Part shown: positions 23,326 through 32,833 of the stretch, piece after piece
Position numbering within the stretch: position 1 is the stretch's first letter
Layout of the letters: every line of letters begins with the position of its first letter
DNA from: Polyangiaceae bacterium
GTDB taxonomy: Bacteria > Myxococcota_A > Polyangia > Polyangiales > Polyangiaceae
DNA: 64,000 nt
Assembly: GCA_016712345.1 (NCBI GenBank)
Contig: JADJRH010000002.1
Coordinates: forward strand, 620,001-684,000
Direction: 5' to 3'
Position numbers and translations under genes: made by a program
Notes under the pieces: model-generated
What the model was told of the DNA's origin: nothing
Database searches by the model: none
What the model saw: only the letters and a program-made list of their open reading frames with translations

Positions 23326-24911
23326 CCAAATCTGAAAACGAGGGTGAGGGTAAAAAACTACTCCGAGAAATGGGAGGGTTTGAAAACTTCGCCGTCAGCT
23401 TTTCGATTATTTCTATACTGACAGGTGCGGTGTTGCTGTACGGCTACGGGCTAAAACTTGCCGGCCCCATGATCAACACCGTGGGTTGGCCCATCGTCAG
23501 CCTTCTTACCCTGAGTGTGGCTGCCAGCATGGCAGAAATCACATCGGCCTGGCCCACCGCCGGCGGCCTTTATTTCTGGGCATTTCGTCTCGGTGGTAGA
23601 GGGACCGCGTGGGTAACCGCCTGGCTCAACATGGTAGGTCAGGTGACCATCACCGCCGGCATCAACGTGGCCGCGGCGATTTATATTATCGGCGCCATTG
23701 TTCGCGTTTACGGCCTCGACCCAAATACCAAGGTTGCCTTTTTGGGGCCCATTTCAGGGTGGTATTTTCAACTGACTGTCATGGTGGTGTTGATGATCCC
23801 GCAGGTGCTCATCAACATTCTCGGTATAAAACTTACCGCTAAACTCTCGCGCGTGAGTGTGTACTGGCACATCGGTGGTGTGTTTTTTATCGCAGCGGCG
23901 CTCCTCGCGTTCGGCCCAAAAAATCCCCTCTCTTTTCTTTTTTCTACCCAAGGCTCGGTAACCCCTCTGGAGGCGTCTTCCGCGGAGATTGGCGGAGCCA
24001 CCGTTCCGGCGTTGGTGATCGGCGAGTCCAGGTTTTACTCTCCCCTGTTTCGGCTGTGGCCCGGCTTAACAACCCTGTATCAAAATGCTCCATTTGTGCT
24101 GGTTTTGGCCCTGGGAATGTTGCAAGCTCAATGGACTTTCACCGGGTATGATGCGTCGGCCCACGTTTCTGAAGAAACGCGAATGGCCAAGGTAAGCTCT
24201 GCCTGGGGGGTGTTTTTGTCCGTCGCCGTTTCAGCGGTGGTTGGGTATATTCTGCTGCTCGTTCTAACGGCTTGCATCCCCGCGGGGGATGTGGCGGCAA
24301 CAGCAGCTGACCCTTACCCGGTGTTGTACATTTTTTATAAAGCTCTTCCGCGCTGGGCAGCGCATGTTTCAGCCATTTTTGTGGGCGGTGCCATGTGGCT
24401 ATGTGGCCTTTCATCCATCACATCCATGGCCCGCATGTGGTATGCCTTTGCGCGCGACGGGGGTTTGCCGGGTAGAGCGTGGCTCGCCGTTATCCATGCC
24501 AAGTACAGAACACCCATCTTTGCTATTTTACTCACCAGCGTTTTATCGGTGTTGATCTGTCTCTACGCAGCGGCTTACTTTGTAGTTACTTCTATCAGCA
24601 CCATTGCGCTCTACCTGGCGTACGGCATCCCCATTGCGTTGCTTTTGGTGCGGCGCCTTCGAGGTCAAAATCCGGCGTTTGATAAAAAAACGGCCCCGTG
24701 GAATTTGGGTAGAAAAGGCGTTGTCATCAACTTTGTGGCGGTCATTTGGGTAGGCGTGATCACGGTTGTCTTCTGCCTACCCCCCAATGAGCTGGTGTTG
24801 TGGACAGTGTTGGGGATGGTCGTTTTTCTTGCTGCGGGGTGGTGGCTTGTCGCACGGCGTACGTTCGTTGGGCCGGGCGAAGCCGCGTTGGCTGCCATGG
24901 ATGAAGAATGA
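23322..24911 (+). CDS. APC-superfamily amino acid permease
   Basis: 529 residues, start at GTG 23322 in the GTGA overlap with the previous stop. About 12-14 membrane helices. GGFENFAVSFSIISILTG and AEITSAWPTAGGLYFWAFRLGG are typical of the AAT/GABA-permease branch of the APC superfamily (proton- or sodium-coupled uptake of amino acids, GABA or choline). Why it is coupled to a surface phospholipase-like protein is unclear; take-up of released head-groups such as ethanolamine or choline would make sense but is inference. Confidence 0.88.
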   Translation: MTKSENEGEGKKLLREMGGFENFAVSFSIISILTGAVLLYGYGLKLAGPMINTVGWPIVSLLTLSVAASMAEITSAWPTAGGLYFWAFRLGGRGTAWVTAWLNMVGQVTITAGINVAAAIYIIGAIVRVYGLDPNTKVAFLGPISGWYFQLTVMVVLMIPQVLINILGIKLTAKLSRVSVYWHIGGVFFIAAALLAFGPKNPLSFLFSTQGSVTPLEASSAEIGGATVPALVIGESRFYSPLFRLWPGLTTLYQNAPFVLVLALGMLQAQWTFTGYDASAHVSEETRMAKVSSAWGVFLSVAVSAVVGYILLLVLTACIPAGDVAATAADPYPVLYIFYKALPRWAAHVSAIFVGGAMWLCGLSSITSMARMWYAFARDGGLPGRAWLAVIHAKYRTPIFAILLTSVLSVLICLYAAAYFVVTSISTIALYLAYGIPIALLLVRRLRGQNPAFDKKTAPWNLGRKGVVINFVAVIWVGVITVVFCLPPNELVLWTVLGMVVFLAAGWWLVARRTFVGPGEAALAAMDEE

Positions 24912-24953
24912 GAAGAGCAACGCTTGCCCTGCGCGCCACTCTTAGGTAGCGTG

Positions 24954-24991
24954 GCTTGTGGACGCACTGTCCACGGGCTTTTGTTTCTTTC
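24954..24991 (+). terminator. Rho-independent terminator after the permease
   Basis: Stem GCTTGTGGAC / GTCCACGGGC (with G-U pairs) around loop GCACT, followed by a T-rich tract TTTTGTTTCTTTCTT. It lies about 45 bp after the permease stop and before the VWA gene. Confidence 0.65.
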
Positions 24992-25015
24992 TTAATCGCA
25001 AATAAGGGGTAGCTC

Positions 25016-26599
25016 ATGCGTACACTCAGGATCACGCTCGCAATCGCGGCGGGTGCCATCTGTCCGGCCGTTTTCATGGCTTGTATGGCCACCGATAACA
25101 TTCAGGGCACCGGAGCCGCCGGCACAACAGGCGTGGGAGGTGGCAACGGCTCAACGGGGTTCACGGGTACCACGACCACAGCCGTCTCTACCACCGTGGG
25201 AGCCGGGGGCGGCTTCACCGGCACCACCACGAACACGACCACAACTGAAACGCCTGTCGGTGTCGATGCCGGCGCCGACGCTATGGATGATGCGTCCATG
25301 GTCAACTGCGAGGGGCTCGATCAGTCCAAACCGGTGGTCTTATACCTGTCGCCCGACGACTCCAACTCAATGGGCTCTCCGGTTCATGCGCGTGAGCGGC
25401 TAAACGTTGGGAAAGCGCCGCAGTCTATTCGAACGTACGAGTTTCTCAACTACTACCACATTCAATACCCAGCGCCTCTTCCCGGCAAACTCGCGCTTTT
25501 TGCCGAGTCAGAACCGGCGCAAACCATGGGTGAGTACAATCTCCAATTGGCGGTTCGATCGTTTGACGCAACAAAACCGCGCAGGCCAATCACGGTGACG
25601 TTTGTACTCGATACCTCGGGGTCTATGGCGGGGCCCGGTATGGAACGTGAAGTGGCCGCGGTGAAGGCAATCGCAAAAAGCCTTGCCTCGGGCGATATCG
25701 TCAACGTTGTGACTTGGAATACTGACAATCAGGTTCTTTTAAGCGGTCACCCCGTAACCGGTCCAAACGATGTCAAGTTGCTTCAGGTTGCCAATGGGTT
25801 GACAGCTTCCGGCGGAACCGATTTACACGGCGGCCTTGTGGCAGGTTATCAACTTGCACAAGCTCACTACGGCGAAGGTAGACTCAACCGCTTGGTGCTC
25901 ATCAGCGACGGCGGTGCCAACGTCGGCGTTGTGGATGAAGACCTAATTGCACTCCACTCTGAAGACGCCGACAAAGAAGGCATTTACTTGGTGGGTGTAG
26001 GAACGGGGCCGGAGGCTCCGTATAACGACATGCTAATGGACGTGGTCACCGATAAGGGCCGCGGCGCCTATGTGTACCTCGACACACCGGCTGAAGCCGA
26101 CAAAATGTTTGTTGACCGGTTTGACGAAACCATGGAAGTGGCGGCGCGCGGTGTTCAAATTGAGCTGACAATGCCCTGGTATTTCAGCATTTCAAAATTC
26201 TCGGGCGAAGAATTTTCAACCGATCCCACCGAGATTGAACCGCAACATCTCGCCCCGAGCGACGCCGTGGTGCTCAACCAGGTGCTCAAAGCGTGTGACC
26301 CGGCGGTGGTCAACAATGCCGACCCAATTAAACTGCGCGTTACCTGGCAAACGCCCATCACCTACGAAAACAAAGAAACACTCATGGAAACTACCCTGGG
26401 TGACCTGCTTGCGGCGGCCAAACCTACCCTACCCAAAGGGCACGCAATTGTCGCGTACGCTGAAGCGCTCAAGTCGCAAAACCCGCAAGAACTCAAAGAC
26501 GCCCTCGCCAAGATACAGGCCGCCAATATGGCGGGCACCGATCCTGAGTTAAACGAAATTGCCACGCTCATTGCCAAGCACCCGGCCTATACTCCTTGA
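25016..26599 (+). CDS. VWA-domain lipoprotein (YfbK-like)
   Basis: 527 residues. Signal with lipobox FMACMAT, then a Gly/Thr linker to about residue 90. An N-terminal conserved segment (RTYEFLNYYHIQYPAP) precedes the von Willebrand A domain: FVLDTSGSM gives the MIDAS DxSxS, TASGGTDLHGG the Thr, and ISDGGANVG the Asp. A C-terminal DUF3520-like beta domain and helical end (ATLIAKHPAYTP) match the YfbK type. Role: metal-dependent protein binding at the envelope; partners unknown. Confidence 0.88.
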   Translation: MRTLRITLAIAAGAICPAVFMACMATDNIQGTGAAGTTGVGGGNGSTGFTGTTTTAVSTTVGAGGGFTGTTTNTTTTETPVGVDAGADAMDDASMVNCEGLDQSKPVVLYLSPDDSNSMGSPVHARERLNVGKAPQSIRTYEFLNYYHIQYPAPLPGKLALFAESEPAQTMGEYNLQLAVRSFDATKPRRPITVTFVLDTSGSMAGPGMEREVAAVKAIAKSLASGDIVNVVTWNTDNQVLLSGHPVTGPNDVKLLQVANGLTASGGTDLHGGLVAGYQLAQAHYGEGRLNRLVLISDGGANVGVVDEDLIALHSEDADKEGIYLVGVGTGPEAPYNDMLMDVVTDKGRGAYVYLDTPAEADKMFVDRFDETMEVAARGVQIELTMPWYFSISKFSGEEFSTDPTEIEPQHLAPSDAVVLNQVLKACDPAVVNNADPIKLRVTWQTPITYENKETLMETTLGDLLAAAKPTLPKGHAIVAYAEALKSQNPQELKDALAKIQAANMAGTDPELNEIATLIAKHPAYTP

Positions 26600-26653
26600 G
26601 CCGGCGCGGGGGCGTTGTGCCGACTTTGCCACACCCTTTGTAATCCGCTGTTC

Positions 26654-27130
26654 TCACTTCGCCGACGGCATTTCAACGCCCGGGTTATTGTAGTCATACA
26701 CGCGAAACGTCTCTGTGGACGCGGGTTTCGCCGTGGAGACTGGGGGTGGCGGTAACCCCCAATCCTGAGTGGAAGTTGGGGCAACCGATAGCGGATTTGT
26801 TTGTGCTTTTTCGGCAGCAATCACCTCGTCTTCGGCCTCCGGCGGCCAATCACCGTTGGGTAGACACCGATATTCAGGGGGTAGGTAGTCCCCGGCGTCT
26901 TGGTGGGTTTCGCGCCATCTTCCCCGAGCAAGTTCACATTCTGAAAAGCGCGTTTGGGGAACCGGGGTAGAATATCCGGGCTTCAGGCTTGAGGAGCTGA
27001 AAGCCATTCTGAGCGGCATTTCAACCGCCAATGCCACCGCCGCGTACCCCAGTTGGGCACACCCGGTGTTGGCCAATGCCAGGAGAACCACCGCGACGGC
27101 TCCGGCTCGGGCTGCGAAAGGTCGTTTCAT
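26654..27130 (-). CDS. Small lipoprotein
   Basis: 158 residues from ATG 27130. MKRPFAARAGAVAVVLLALANTGC is a type II signal. The remainder has two Cys (SECELARGRW and YRCLPNGDWP) likely joined by a disulphide, then a low-complexity Pro/Thr/Ser tail. No family recognised. Divergent from the RNase gene with about 220 bp between starts. Confidence 0.65.
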   Translation of the reverse strand: MKRPFAARAGAVAVVLLALANTGCAQLGYAAVALAVEMPLRMAFSSSSLKPGYSTPVPQTRFSECELARGRWRETHQDAGDYLPPEYRCLPNGDWPPEAEDEVIAAEKAQTNPLSVAPTSTQDWGLPPPPVSTAKPASTETFRVYDYNNPGVEMPSAK

Positions 27131-27351
27131 ACCCGCCGCAGGTTGCAAGCCCTGCGCCGACCGGCCGCTGCGAAACGGGAAACTCAGTGCGTATCCGATG
27201 TAGCTCCCGGGCAAACTCCTTCAAGACAATCGGCCGTGACACTCCACGGTAGAAAAGGGCTCGCCTCTTTGGTATCGGTTGGTTTCAGGTGGCCGACAAC
27301 CGCCGCTTCACGCAGCAACTCTGTTGCGGGCGGCCCGCCTCCCAAACTGCC

Positions 27352-27900
27352 ATGCGCGTTCTTTTCTGTTGGTTGGTAGCCTTCTTTCAAACGTTTTTGG
27401 TGCGCGTACACCGCTGTCTGCCGGTTGCCGCGCTGGCGTGCATCTTGGCAACAGGGTGTCTCTCGCTCGACGACGCCGCGGAGGTGAGTCCTCCCGGCTC
27501 TTCGGCGGCCACGCAAGGTTCGGTTCAACCAAATCCCGCACCCACCAATGTAGTCAAGCCGGAGCCTTCCACAAAGAGCGCCGACAAACCTACCCAAGGG
27601 AAAAGGCGTCTCCCGTTTTCAGATCCCGAGCGGGTAAGAGCCGTTAATGCCACGCTTGACCTAATTGAGCAGGGTGGTCCGTTCCCGTATCGGCAAGATG
27701 GGACAGTGTTCCAAAACCGTGAAAACAAACTCCCCAAAAAGCCTCGCGGCTATTACCATGAGTACACCGTAAAAACACCCGGCAGCCGCGATCGAGGGGC
27801 GCGGCGTATTGTCCAGGGAAAGTCCGCCAACGAAGAGACGTATTATACAGACGACCACTATCAAACCTTTCTACCCATTGACCCACGGCGTTACCCATGA
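27352..27900 (+). CDS. Exported barnase/RNase Sa-like ribonuclease with lipobox
   Basis: 182 residues from ATG 27352. An N-terminal hydrophobic region ends at the lipobox ILATGC36. A Pro/Ser-rich linker to about 85 leads to a microbial RNase domain: GGPFPYRQDGTVFQNRE, GYYHEYTVKTP, GARRIVQGK and TYYTDDHYQTF. E137, R151 or R152 and H169 match the general base, Arg and general acid of barnase/RNase Sa. It cuts single-stranded RNA. It overlaps the next gene (barstar) by four bases, a toxin-immunity pair. A lipid-anchored RNase is unusual; it may act on neighbours or scavenge RNA. Confidence 0.85.
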   Translation: MRVLFCWLVAFFQTFLVRVHRCLPVAALACILATGCLSLDDAAEVSPPGSSAATQGSVQPNPAPTNVVKPEPSTKSADKPTQGKRRLPFSDPERVRAVNATLDLIEQGGPFPYRQDGTVFQNRENKLPKKPRGYYHEYTVKTPGSRDRGARRIVQGKSANEETYYTDDHYQTFLPIDPRRYP

Positions 27901-28301
27901 TCACTTTGGAACAGGCTCCCCTTCTGCTCAGGCCTGTGCGCGAGGCCGTTTGGTTTACCAAAGAGGGTCTTTCGCCCGATGCCCGGACATTTCTCCTCCA
28001 GAGAGGATGTCAAATTGCCCATCTTGACCTTGACGGTTTGGAGGGCGCCGCCGACCTATTTAAAAGGCTCGCCCGCGTGCTCTCGTTTCCCAAATATTTT
28101 GGCTACAACTGGGACGCGCTTGATGAAGTGCTCGCAGACTTGGAACTATCGGCCGAAAAGGGCCTCGTACTTGTGGCCCACAGTTCGTTTGAAGCTTGGC
28201 AGTCAGAATCGGAAGTGATGGGTAGATTGGTGGCCGCATGGCTCCTCGCTGCCGAAAATTGGGTAGATAGAAATGTTTCACTTCACCTTGTGATGAGTTG
28301 A
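27897..28301 (+). CDS. Barstar-family ribonuclease inhibitor
   Basis: 134 residues, start at the ATGA overlap. IAHLDLDGLEGAADLFKRLARVLSFPKYFGYNWDALDEVLADL is the barstar hallmark: the D-G-x(n)-F-P-x-Y-F/Y-G-x-N-W-D-A-L-x-x-x-L-x-D region, which plugs the active site of barnase-type RNases. It has no signal, so it protects the cytosol from the RNase before export. Confidence 0.92.
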   Translation: MITLEQAPLLLRPVREAVWFTKEGLSPDARTFLLQRGCQIAHLDLDGLEGAADLFKRLARVLSFPKYFGYNWDALDEVLADLELSAEKGLVLVAHSSFEAWQSESEVMGRLVAAWLLAAENWVDRNVSLHLVMS

Positions 28302-28319
28302 ACAAAGAGCTTTTGGATC

Positions 28320-29777
28320 ATGAAAACACTGATTCGCCGCCATTTTTTGCTGAGTTCATTGGCCATGGCCGGTGCTCTCGGGTGTGAAAAAACGGGCCCC
28401 GAGCCAAATGTACCAGACCCATCAAATGGGAAGAAAGTCGTTATCCTCGGCGCCGGCATTTCAGGGTTAACCGTTGCGCTTGACCTCGTAAAAAAGGGGT
28501 TTGACGTAACGGTGCTCGAGGCTCAAGACCGCCCCGGGGGTAGAATTCGCACCATTCGAGACCCGTTCAAGAACGGCCAATTCGTGGAGGCGGGTGCCAC
28601 ATTTGTCCTTGGAGACCCCGACTTGTTGGCTCTCATTCAAGATGCCGGCGCCACATTTTTGCCCCATAAAAGGCGTTCCGCCGGGTCGCGTGTCATGCTT
28701 GTGGGTGGAACGCGCCGCGTGCTCGGAGACAAAGAAGAGCCCCCGGCGCTCTACCCATTCAGCGAAAGTGACGCGGCGCTGGGTGAAGACGGACGTGTCG
28801 AAAAGTACATGTCTCACGCCGCGAAGATCAACCCACCCCAAGAACCTTGGCTCAAAGGAGAGTGGCGCGACTTGGACAACGTTTCGTTTGAAGCGTACCT
28901 GAAGAATCAAAACGCTTCACCCGGGGCCATTTCTGAGCTGGCAGACACATTCATGACAGCCGATTCTGCGAGTCAGGTTTCGGCGCTCCATGTCACGCGC
29001 GAATTGTCCAATATCCTTTTGGAACGAAAACTCGATGGGGGAGGTCGCATTGCCGGCGGTGCCGATACGTTGCCTCGGGGTTTGGCCTCCAAGTTGGGAG
29101 ATCGCATTCAGTATAAAGCCGTCGTAAAGCGAATTGAACAAGATGCGCGGGGAGCCACGGCTGTGTTTACCAAAAACGGTCAACTCACGCGCATCGCGGC
29201 CGACCGCATTGTGTGTACGCTCCCATACACTGTGCTTCGCGGGGTGGAAGTGGCGCCCGCATTTTCGGCCACAAAATTGACCATTATCAATCAACTGAAA
29301 ATGACCCATGTGGCCAGGGTTTGGGCTCAGGTAGCAAAAAAGATCTGGGTAGAACGGGGTGAAAAGGGTGACGTGGTGACCGATCTACCCATGGGCAATA
29401 TCCGTGAAGAGACGTTTCTACAAGAAGGCGAGAGCGCCGTTCTTGGTGTGTACGCAAGCAAACAGGGAGCCACAAGCCTCACCGCCCTCAAAGAGTCCGA
29501 GCGCGTTGCCAACGTGTTAGGTCAAGTTGTCAAAGCGCACCCGGGAGTAGAACCGCATGTGATCGCCACGGCTGCTCATTATTGGGACGAAGATCCCTAT
29601 GCTCGCGGAGCGTACACATGGTTTGGCGTGGGCGAGCTGACAGGTTGGGGTGCGCATTTGTTTTCGCCCGAAGGGAGGGTTCACTTCGCCGGTGAACATA
29701 CCTCCTACCGTCCGGGCTTTATGCATGGCGCTGTGGCTTCGGCAAAACGCGTGGTTCGAGAAATCGCAGGTGGGTAA
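28320..29777 (+). CDS. FAD-dependent amine oxidase (flavin monoamine oxidase family)
   Basis: 485 residues. MKTLIRRHFLLSSLAMAGALGC gives a signal with an RR pair and lipobox Cys, fitting Tat export of a folded flavoprotein. VVILGAGISGLTVALDLVKKGFDVTVLEAQDRPGGRIRT is the Rossmann GxGxxG and the R-x-GGR motif of the family; VHFAGEHTSYRPGFMHGAVASAKRV is the C-terminal FAD site. It oxidises amines or L-amino acids to give H2O2 and ammonia; the substrate is unknown. Confidence 0.9.
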   Translation: MKTLIRRHFLLSSLAMAGALGCEKTGPEPNVPDPSNGKKVVILGAGISGLTVALDLVKKGFDVTVLEAQDRPGGRIRTIRDPFKNGQFVEAGATFVLGDPDLLALIQDAGATFLPHKRRSAGSRVMLVGGTRRVLGDKEEPPALYPFSESDAALGEDGRVEKYMSHAAKINPPQEPWLKGEWRDLDNVSFEAYLKNQNASPGAISELADTFMTADSASQVSALHVTRELSNILLERKLDGGGRIAGGADTLPRGLASKLGDRIQYKAVVKRIEQDARGATAVFTKNGQLTRIAADRIVCTLPYTVLRGVEVAPAFSATKLTIINQLKMTHVARVWAQVAKKIWVERGEKGDVVTDLPMGNIREETFLQEGESAVLGVYASKQGATSLTALKESERVANVLGQVVKAHPGVEPHVIATAAHYWDEDPYARGAYTWFGVGELTGWGAHLFSPEGRVHFAGEHTSYRPGFMHGAVASAKRVVREIAGG

Positions 29778-29780
29778 GGT

Positions 29781-31286
29781 TTAGGTTGCGCCGCGCAGAT
29801 TGTGCTTGGTAAGAAGCCGTTGCAGATAACTGCGATGAATGCCTGAGGCGCGCGCCGCGGCTGAGATGTTACCCTGGTTCTTGTCCATCAGCGCAGCCAA
29901 AAAGTCACGCTCCGCGTTGTGTTGAGCGTTGGTTCGCACACGGGCGAGGGTGGGTGAAACACCGGCCGAATCATCCTCGGCGGGCAAATCAGGCACGGGG
30001 ATCATTTCTCGCGGCAGAAGCTCAGGCCCCAAGTCGGCACCATTGGAAAGAAGAGTGGCCCTTTCAACTGCGTGAAGCAGTTCGCGCACATTGCCCGGGT
30101 AGTCGTGGTTCTGCAGAAGGGTCATGGCGGCAGGGGTGAAGCGATGGGATTCGCCGCTTTTTTTTGCGATTTCTTTTAAGAACGTGTCCACCATTAAAGG
30201 GATATCACCCGGGCGATTTCGAAGGGGAGGAATATCAATTTGAACCACATTCAACCGGTAGTATAAATCTTGCCGAAACGTTCCCGCTTCAACCATTGAA
30301 CGGAGCGGCCGATGGGTTGCTGCCACCACCCGAACATCCACTTTTTCTACCTTGTCAGAACCCACGCGCTGAAGCTCGCCAAATTGTAGAAATCGAAGCA
30401 GCCTAGCCTGCAATTCAAGCGGAATTTCTCCCACTTCATCGAGAAAAAGCGTGCCCCCGTGCGCCGCGCGAATGCGGCCCGGTCGTTCGCGATCTGCACC
30501 GGTGAATGCGCCGCGCACATGGCCAAACAGCTCACTTTCAAGGAGGGAGGGCGGAAGCGCACCGCAGTTGATAACGACAAACGCTTGATGCGACCGTTGG
30601 CTGTTTGTATGAATCGCGCGGGCGAACAGCTCTTTACCTGTACCCGTTTCACCCGCGATCAACACTGGAATTTCTGCCCGCGCTACCTGAGCCAAGGTGC
30701 GAAGCGATGCAAACATGGCCTCATCACGGGTGACAATGCCCTGAAAGTTGTGCTGAGCTAAGAGTTCTCGCTCAAACGACGCCATGCGGCGCCGAATTTC
30801 ATCGGCGGCGAGCGAGCGGCGCAACACCTGACCGGCCATGCGCGATACATCGGTAATGAACTCCACAGCGTCGGTTGAAAAACCTGAATTAACGGTGGTG
30901 CGATCCAGGTAGATCACCCCGTAAACCTCCCCTTGCGCCGAGAGGGGAGCCACCACCACAGCCTGCGTGCCGGCCCGGTGCAAACTCTCCAATGTGTGAA
31001 GCTGGAGATCACTACCAATGTCGTTTGAAAAAAAAGTGGACTTGGACTCGATCACCCGCCGAACCAACCGCCGGCTTACCCTGCGATCTTCTGCACTCAC
31101 CGAATCTCGATCAAACTGCACATTGCACTTAACCGAATACTCCCCCGCCTCACGCACCACAAGATAGCCCCGGTTCGCATTGGCGAGTTGGGTCAGTTTT
31201 TGGAGGATGGTGTCGGCGAGACGGGCGATGTCGTCCTCCTCCAAAAGCAGGGTTGCAAGGCTGAGTAATCCTTGATAAGTTCGCAC
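29781..31286 (-). CDS. Sigma-54-dependent transcriptional activator with GAF domain
   Basis: 501 residues from GTG 31286. N-terminal GAF sensor (about 20-170), then the AAA+ domain: GETGTGKELFARAIH (Walker A), the GAFTGA loop (GHVRGAFTGADRERPGR) that contacts sigma-54, LFLDEVGEIP (Walker B), and RNRPGDIPLM. A Fis-type helix-turn-helix ends it (NISAAARASGIHRSYLQRLL). Divergent from the Ser/Thr kinase gene 48 bp away, so the kinase may control it or share its input. Confidence 0.93.
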   Translation of the reverse strand: MRTYQGLLSLATLLLEEDDIARLADTILQKLTQLANANRGYLVVREAGEYSVKCNVQFDRDSVSAEDRRVSRRLVRRVIESKSTFFSNDIGSDLQLHTLESLHRAGTQAVVVAPLSAQGEVYGVIYLDRTTVNSGFSTDAVEFITDVSRMAGQVLRRSLAADEIRRRMASFERELLAQHNFQGIVTRDEAMFASLRTLAQVARAEIPVLIAGETGTGKELFARAIHTNSQRSHQAFVVINCGALPPSLLESELFGHVRGAFTGADRERPGRIRAAHGGTLFLDEVGEIPLELQARLLRFLQFGELQRVGSDKVEKVDVRVVAATHRPLRSMVEAGTFRQDLYYRLNVVQIDIPPLRNRPGDIPLMVDTFLKEIAKKSGESHRFTPAAMTLLQNHDYPGNVRELLHAVERATLLSNGADLGPELLPREMIPVPDLPAEDDSAGVSPTLARVRTNAQHNAERDFLAALMDKNQGNISAAARASGIHRSYLQRLLTKHNLRGAT

Positions 31287-31334
31287 GGTCTATGTTTGCC
31301 TTTCATTATTTTGGTCAACCGTTTGGTGCCCAGA

Positions 31335-32831
31335 ATGGCCGGCTTTCTTTGTGAGGTTTGCAATACGCCCGGAGCGGAGTTTGCACTTAAATGTGCATCT
31401 TGCGGAACACCTCTCCCAACGGTATCGGTCACTGAACTCGATCGCGTGGGTGATGCCGGCGATCGAGCGGTGCGTGAGGATCTCATCGGTCGCACGTTAA
31501 GTTCTTACCACATTCAAGAACGGTTGGGTGACGGCGCCATGGGGGTGGTGTACCGCGCGGAGGATAGTCGACTTTTGCGGACCGTGGCTCTCAAAGTGCT
31601 GTCTGAAAAGTTGCTCCCCGACGCTCGCGCTCATGCCCGAATGCTGCGGGAAGCGCGCGCCGCGGCCCGCCTCAAAAGTCGCCACGTTGTACAAGTGCTT
31701 GACCATGGAGTGTGGGAAGGGCGCCCGTACATTGCCATGGAGTATTTGCGCGGTGAAACACTTGCGGCCTACCTTGAGAAAACGGGCGCCCTGACCCTGC
31801 CTGAAACGAGTTCGCTCATTGGACAAATTGCCGCGGGGCTTGATAAAGCGCATGAAGCGGGCATTGTTCACCGTGACTTGAAACCGGCCAATATTTTCCT
31901 TACTACCGACGAAGATGGGACGGCGGTTTCCAAAATTTTGGATTTTGGAATTGCCAAAGCCCCTGACAGTTTTGCAAGTTCGCCTGCCACCCGCACCGGG
32001 GCGCTGGTGGGTACACCGGCGTATATGAGTCCCGAGCAGCTAAACGGCGGTCGCGACGTGGACCACCGCTCCGATCTCTGGAGCTTGGGGGTGATCGCGT
32101 TTGAGTGTTTAACAGGGAAAAGGCCGTTTGAGGGCGATCAGCTGGGAAGGTTGTGTGTTCAGATTTTGTCGGAACCGTTGCCGTTGCCGTGTTCAATCAA
32201 CCCCAATCTACCCACCGCGCTCAACTCATTTTGGAAAAAAGCGGCCGCGCGCAATAGGGACGAGCGGTTTCAATCTGGAAAAGATCTGGCTCGCGCATTG
32301 GTGGAGGCGGCTCAATCCAAAGAGGTTGAATCGGTGGCGGCGAGTCAAGAAACCGCTCCGCCGGTGCCTGTCACTTTACCTCCCCACGCTGCCCAGGCGC
32401 GGTGGAAGCCGGTTGTACTGCTTGGTGCCGTGGTTACTGCAGCGGTTTTGTTTGTAGGCTTTGCCAAAGATGCACCCTCGGGTGCCGCGGTTGAGAATCT
32501 TCAAAATGGCTCCGTTCAACCCGCCGCCCTCCCTTCTCTTGAACCCGTGCCGCCTACCCAGTCGTCGGCTGATGCGCGGCCGCCTACCCCACCGTCGGAG
32601 TTGGTCGGAGTGCCGTCACCTACCCAATTGCCTGGCTCCCCAGGACCATCTGCTACCGCTGAGATTTCTGCCCCCCCAAAAAGAGAAACCGCGCCCGCGC
32701 GCCCCTCCAAACCCCCGTCGCTTCCTGCGTCTTCGGCGAAATCGCCCAACCCAACCGTCACGCCTGCGCCACCGGTTGCACCACCGGCGCCCCCCACGCT
32801 TGACCCTAAATATCTTGATATTCGAGATTGA
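31335..32831 (+). CDS. Membrane Ser/Thr protein kinase with N-terminal zinc ribbon
   Basis: 498 residues from ATG 31335. CEVCNTPGAEFALKCASCG is a CxxC...CxxC zinc ribbon. The Hanks-type kinase domain (about 60-320) has GDGAMGVVYRA, VALKVL, HRDLKPANIF, DFGIAKAP and GTPAYMSPEQ, all catalytic residues present. A single membrane helix (VVLLGAVVTAAVLFVGFA) near residue 360 leads to a Pro/Ser-rich extracytoplasmic tail. Followed 2 bp later by a TPR protein, so they form an operon. Confidence 0.93.
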   Translation: MAGFLCEVCNTPGAEFALKCASCGTPLPTVSVTELDRVGDAGDRAVREDLIGRTLSSYHIQERLGDGAMGVVYRAEDSRLLRTVALKVLSEKLLPDARAHARMLREARAAARLKSRHVVQVLDHGVWEGRPYIAMEYLRGETLAAYLEKTGALTLPETSSLIGQIAAGLDKAHEAGIVHRDLKPANIFLTTDEDGTAVSKILDFGIAKAPDSFASSPATRTGALVGTPAYMSPEQLNGGRDVDHRSDLWSLGVIAFECLTGKRPFEGDQLGRLCVQILSEPLPLPCSINPNLPTALNSFWKKAAARNRDERFQSGKDLARALVEAAQSKEVESVAASQETAPPVPVTLPPHAAQARWKPVVLLGAVVTAAVLFVGFAKDAPSGAAVENLQNGSVQPAALPSLEPVPPTQSSADARPPTPPSELVGVPSPTQLPGSPGPSATAEISAPPKRETAPARPSKPPSLPASSAKSPNPTVTPAPPVAPPAPPTLDPKYLDIRD

Positions 32832-32833
32832 AC

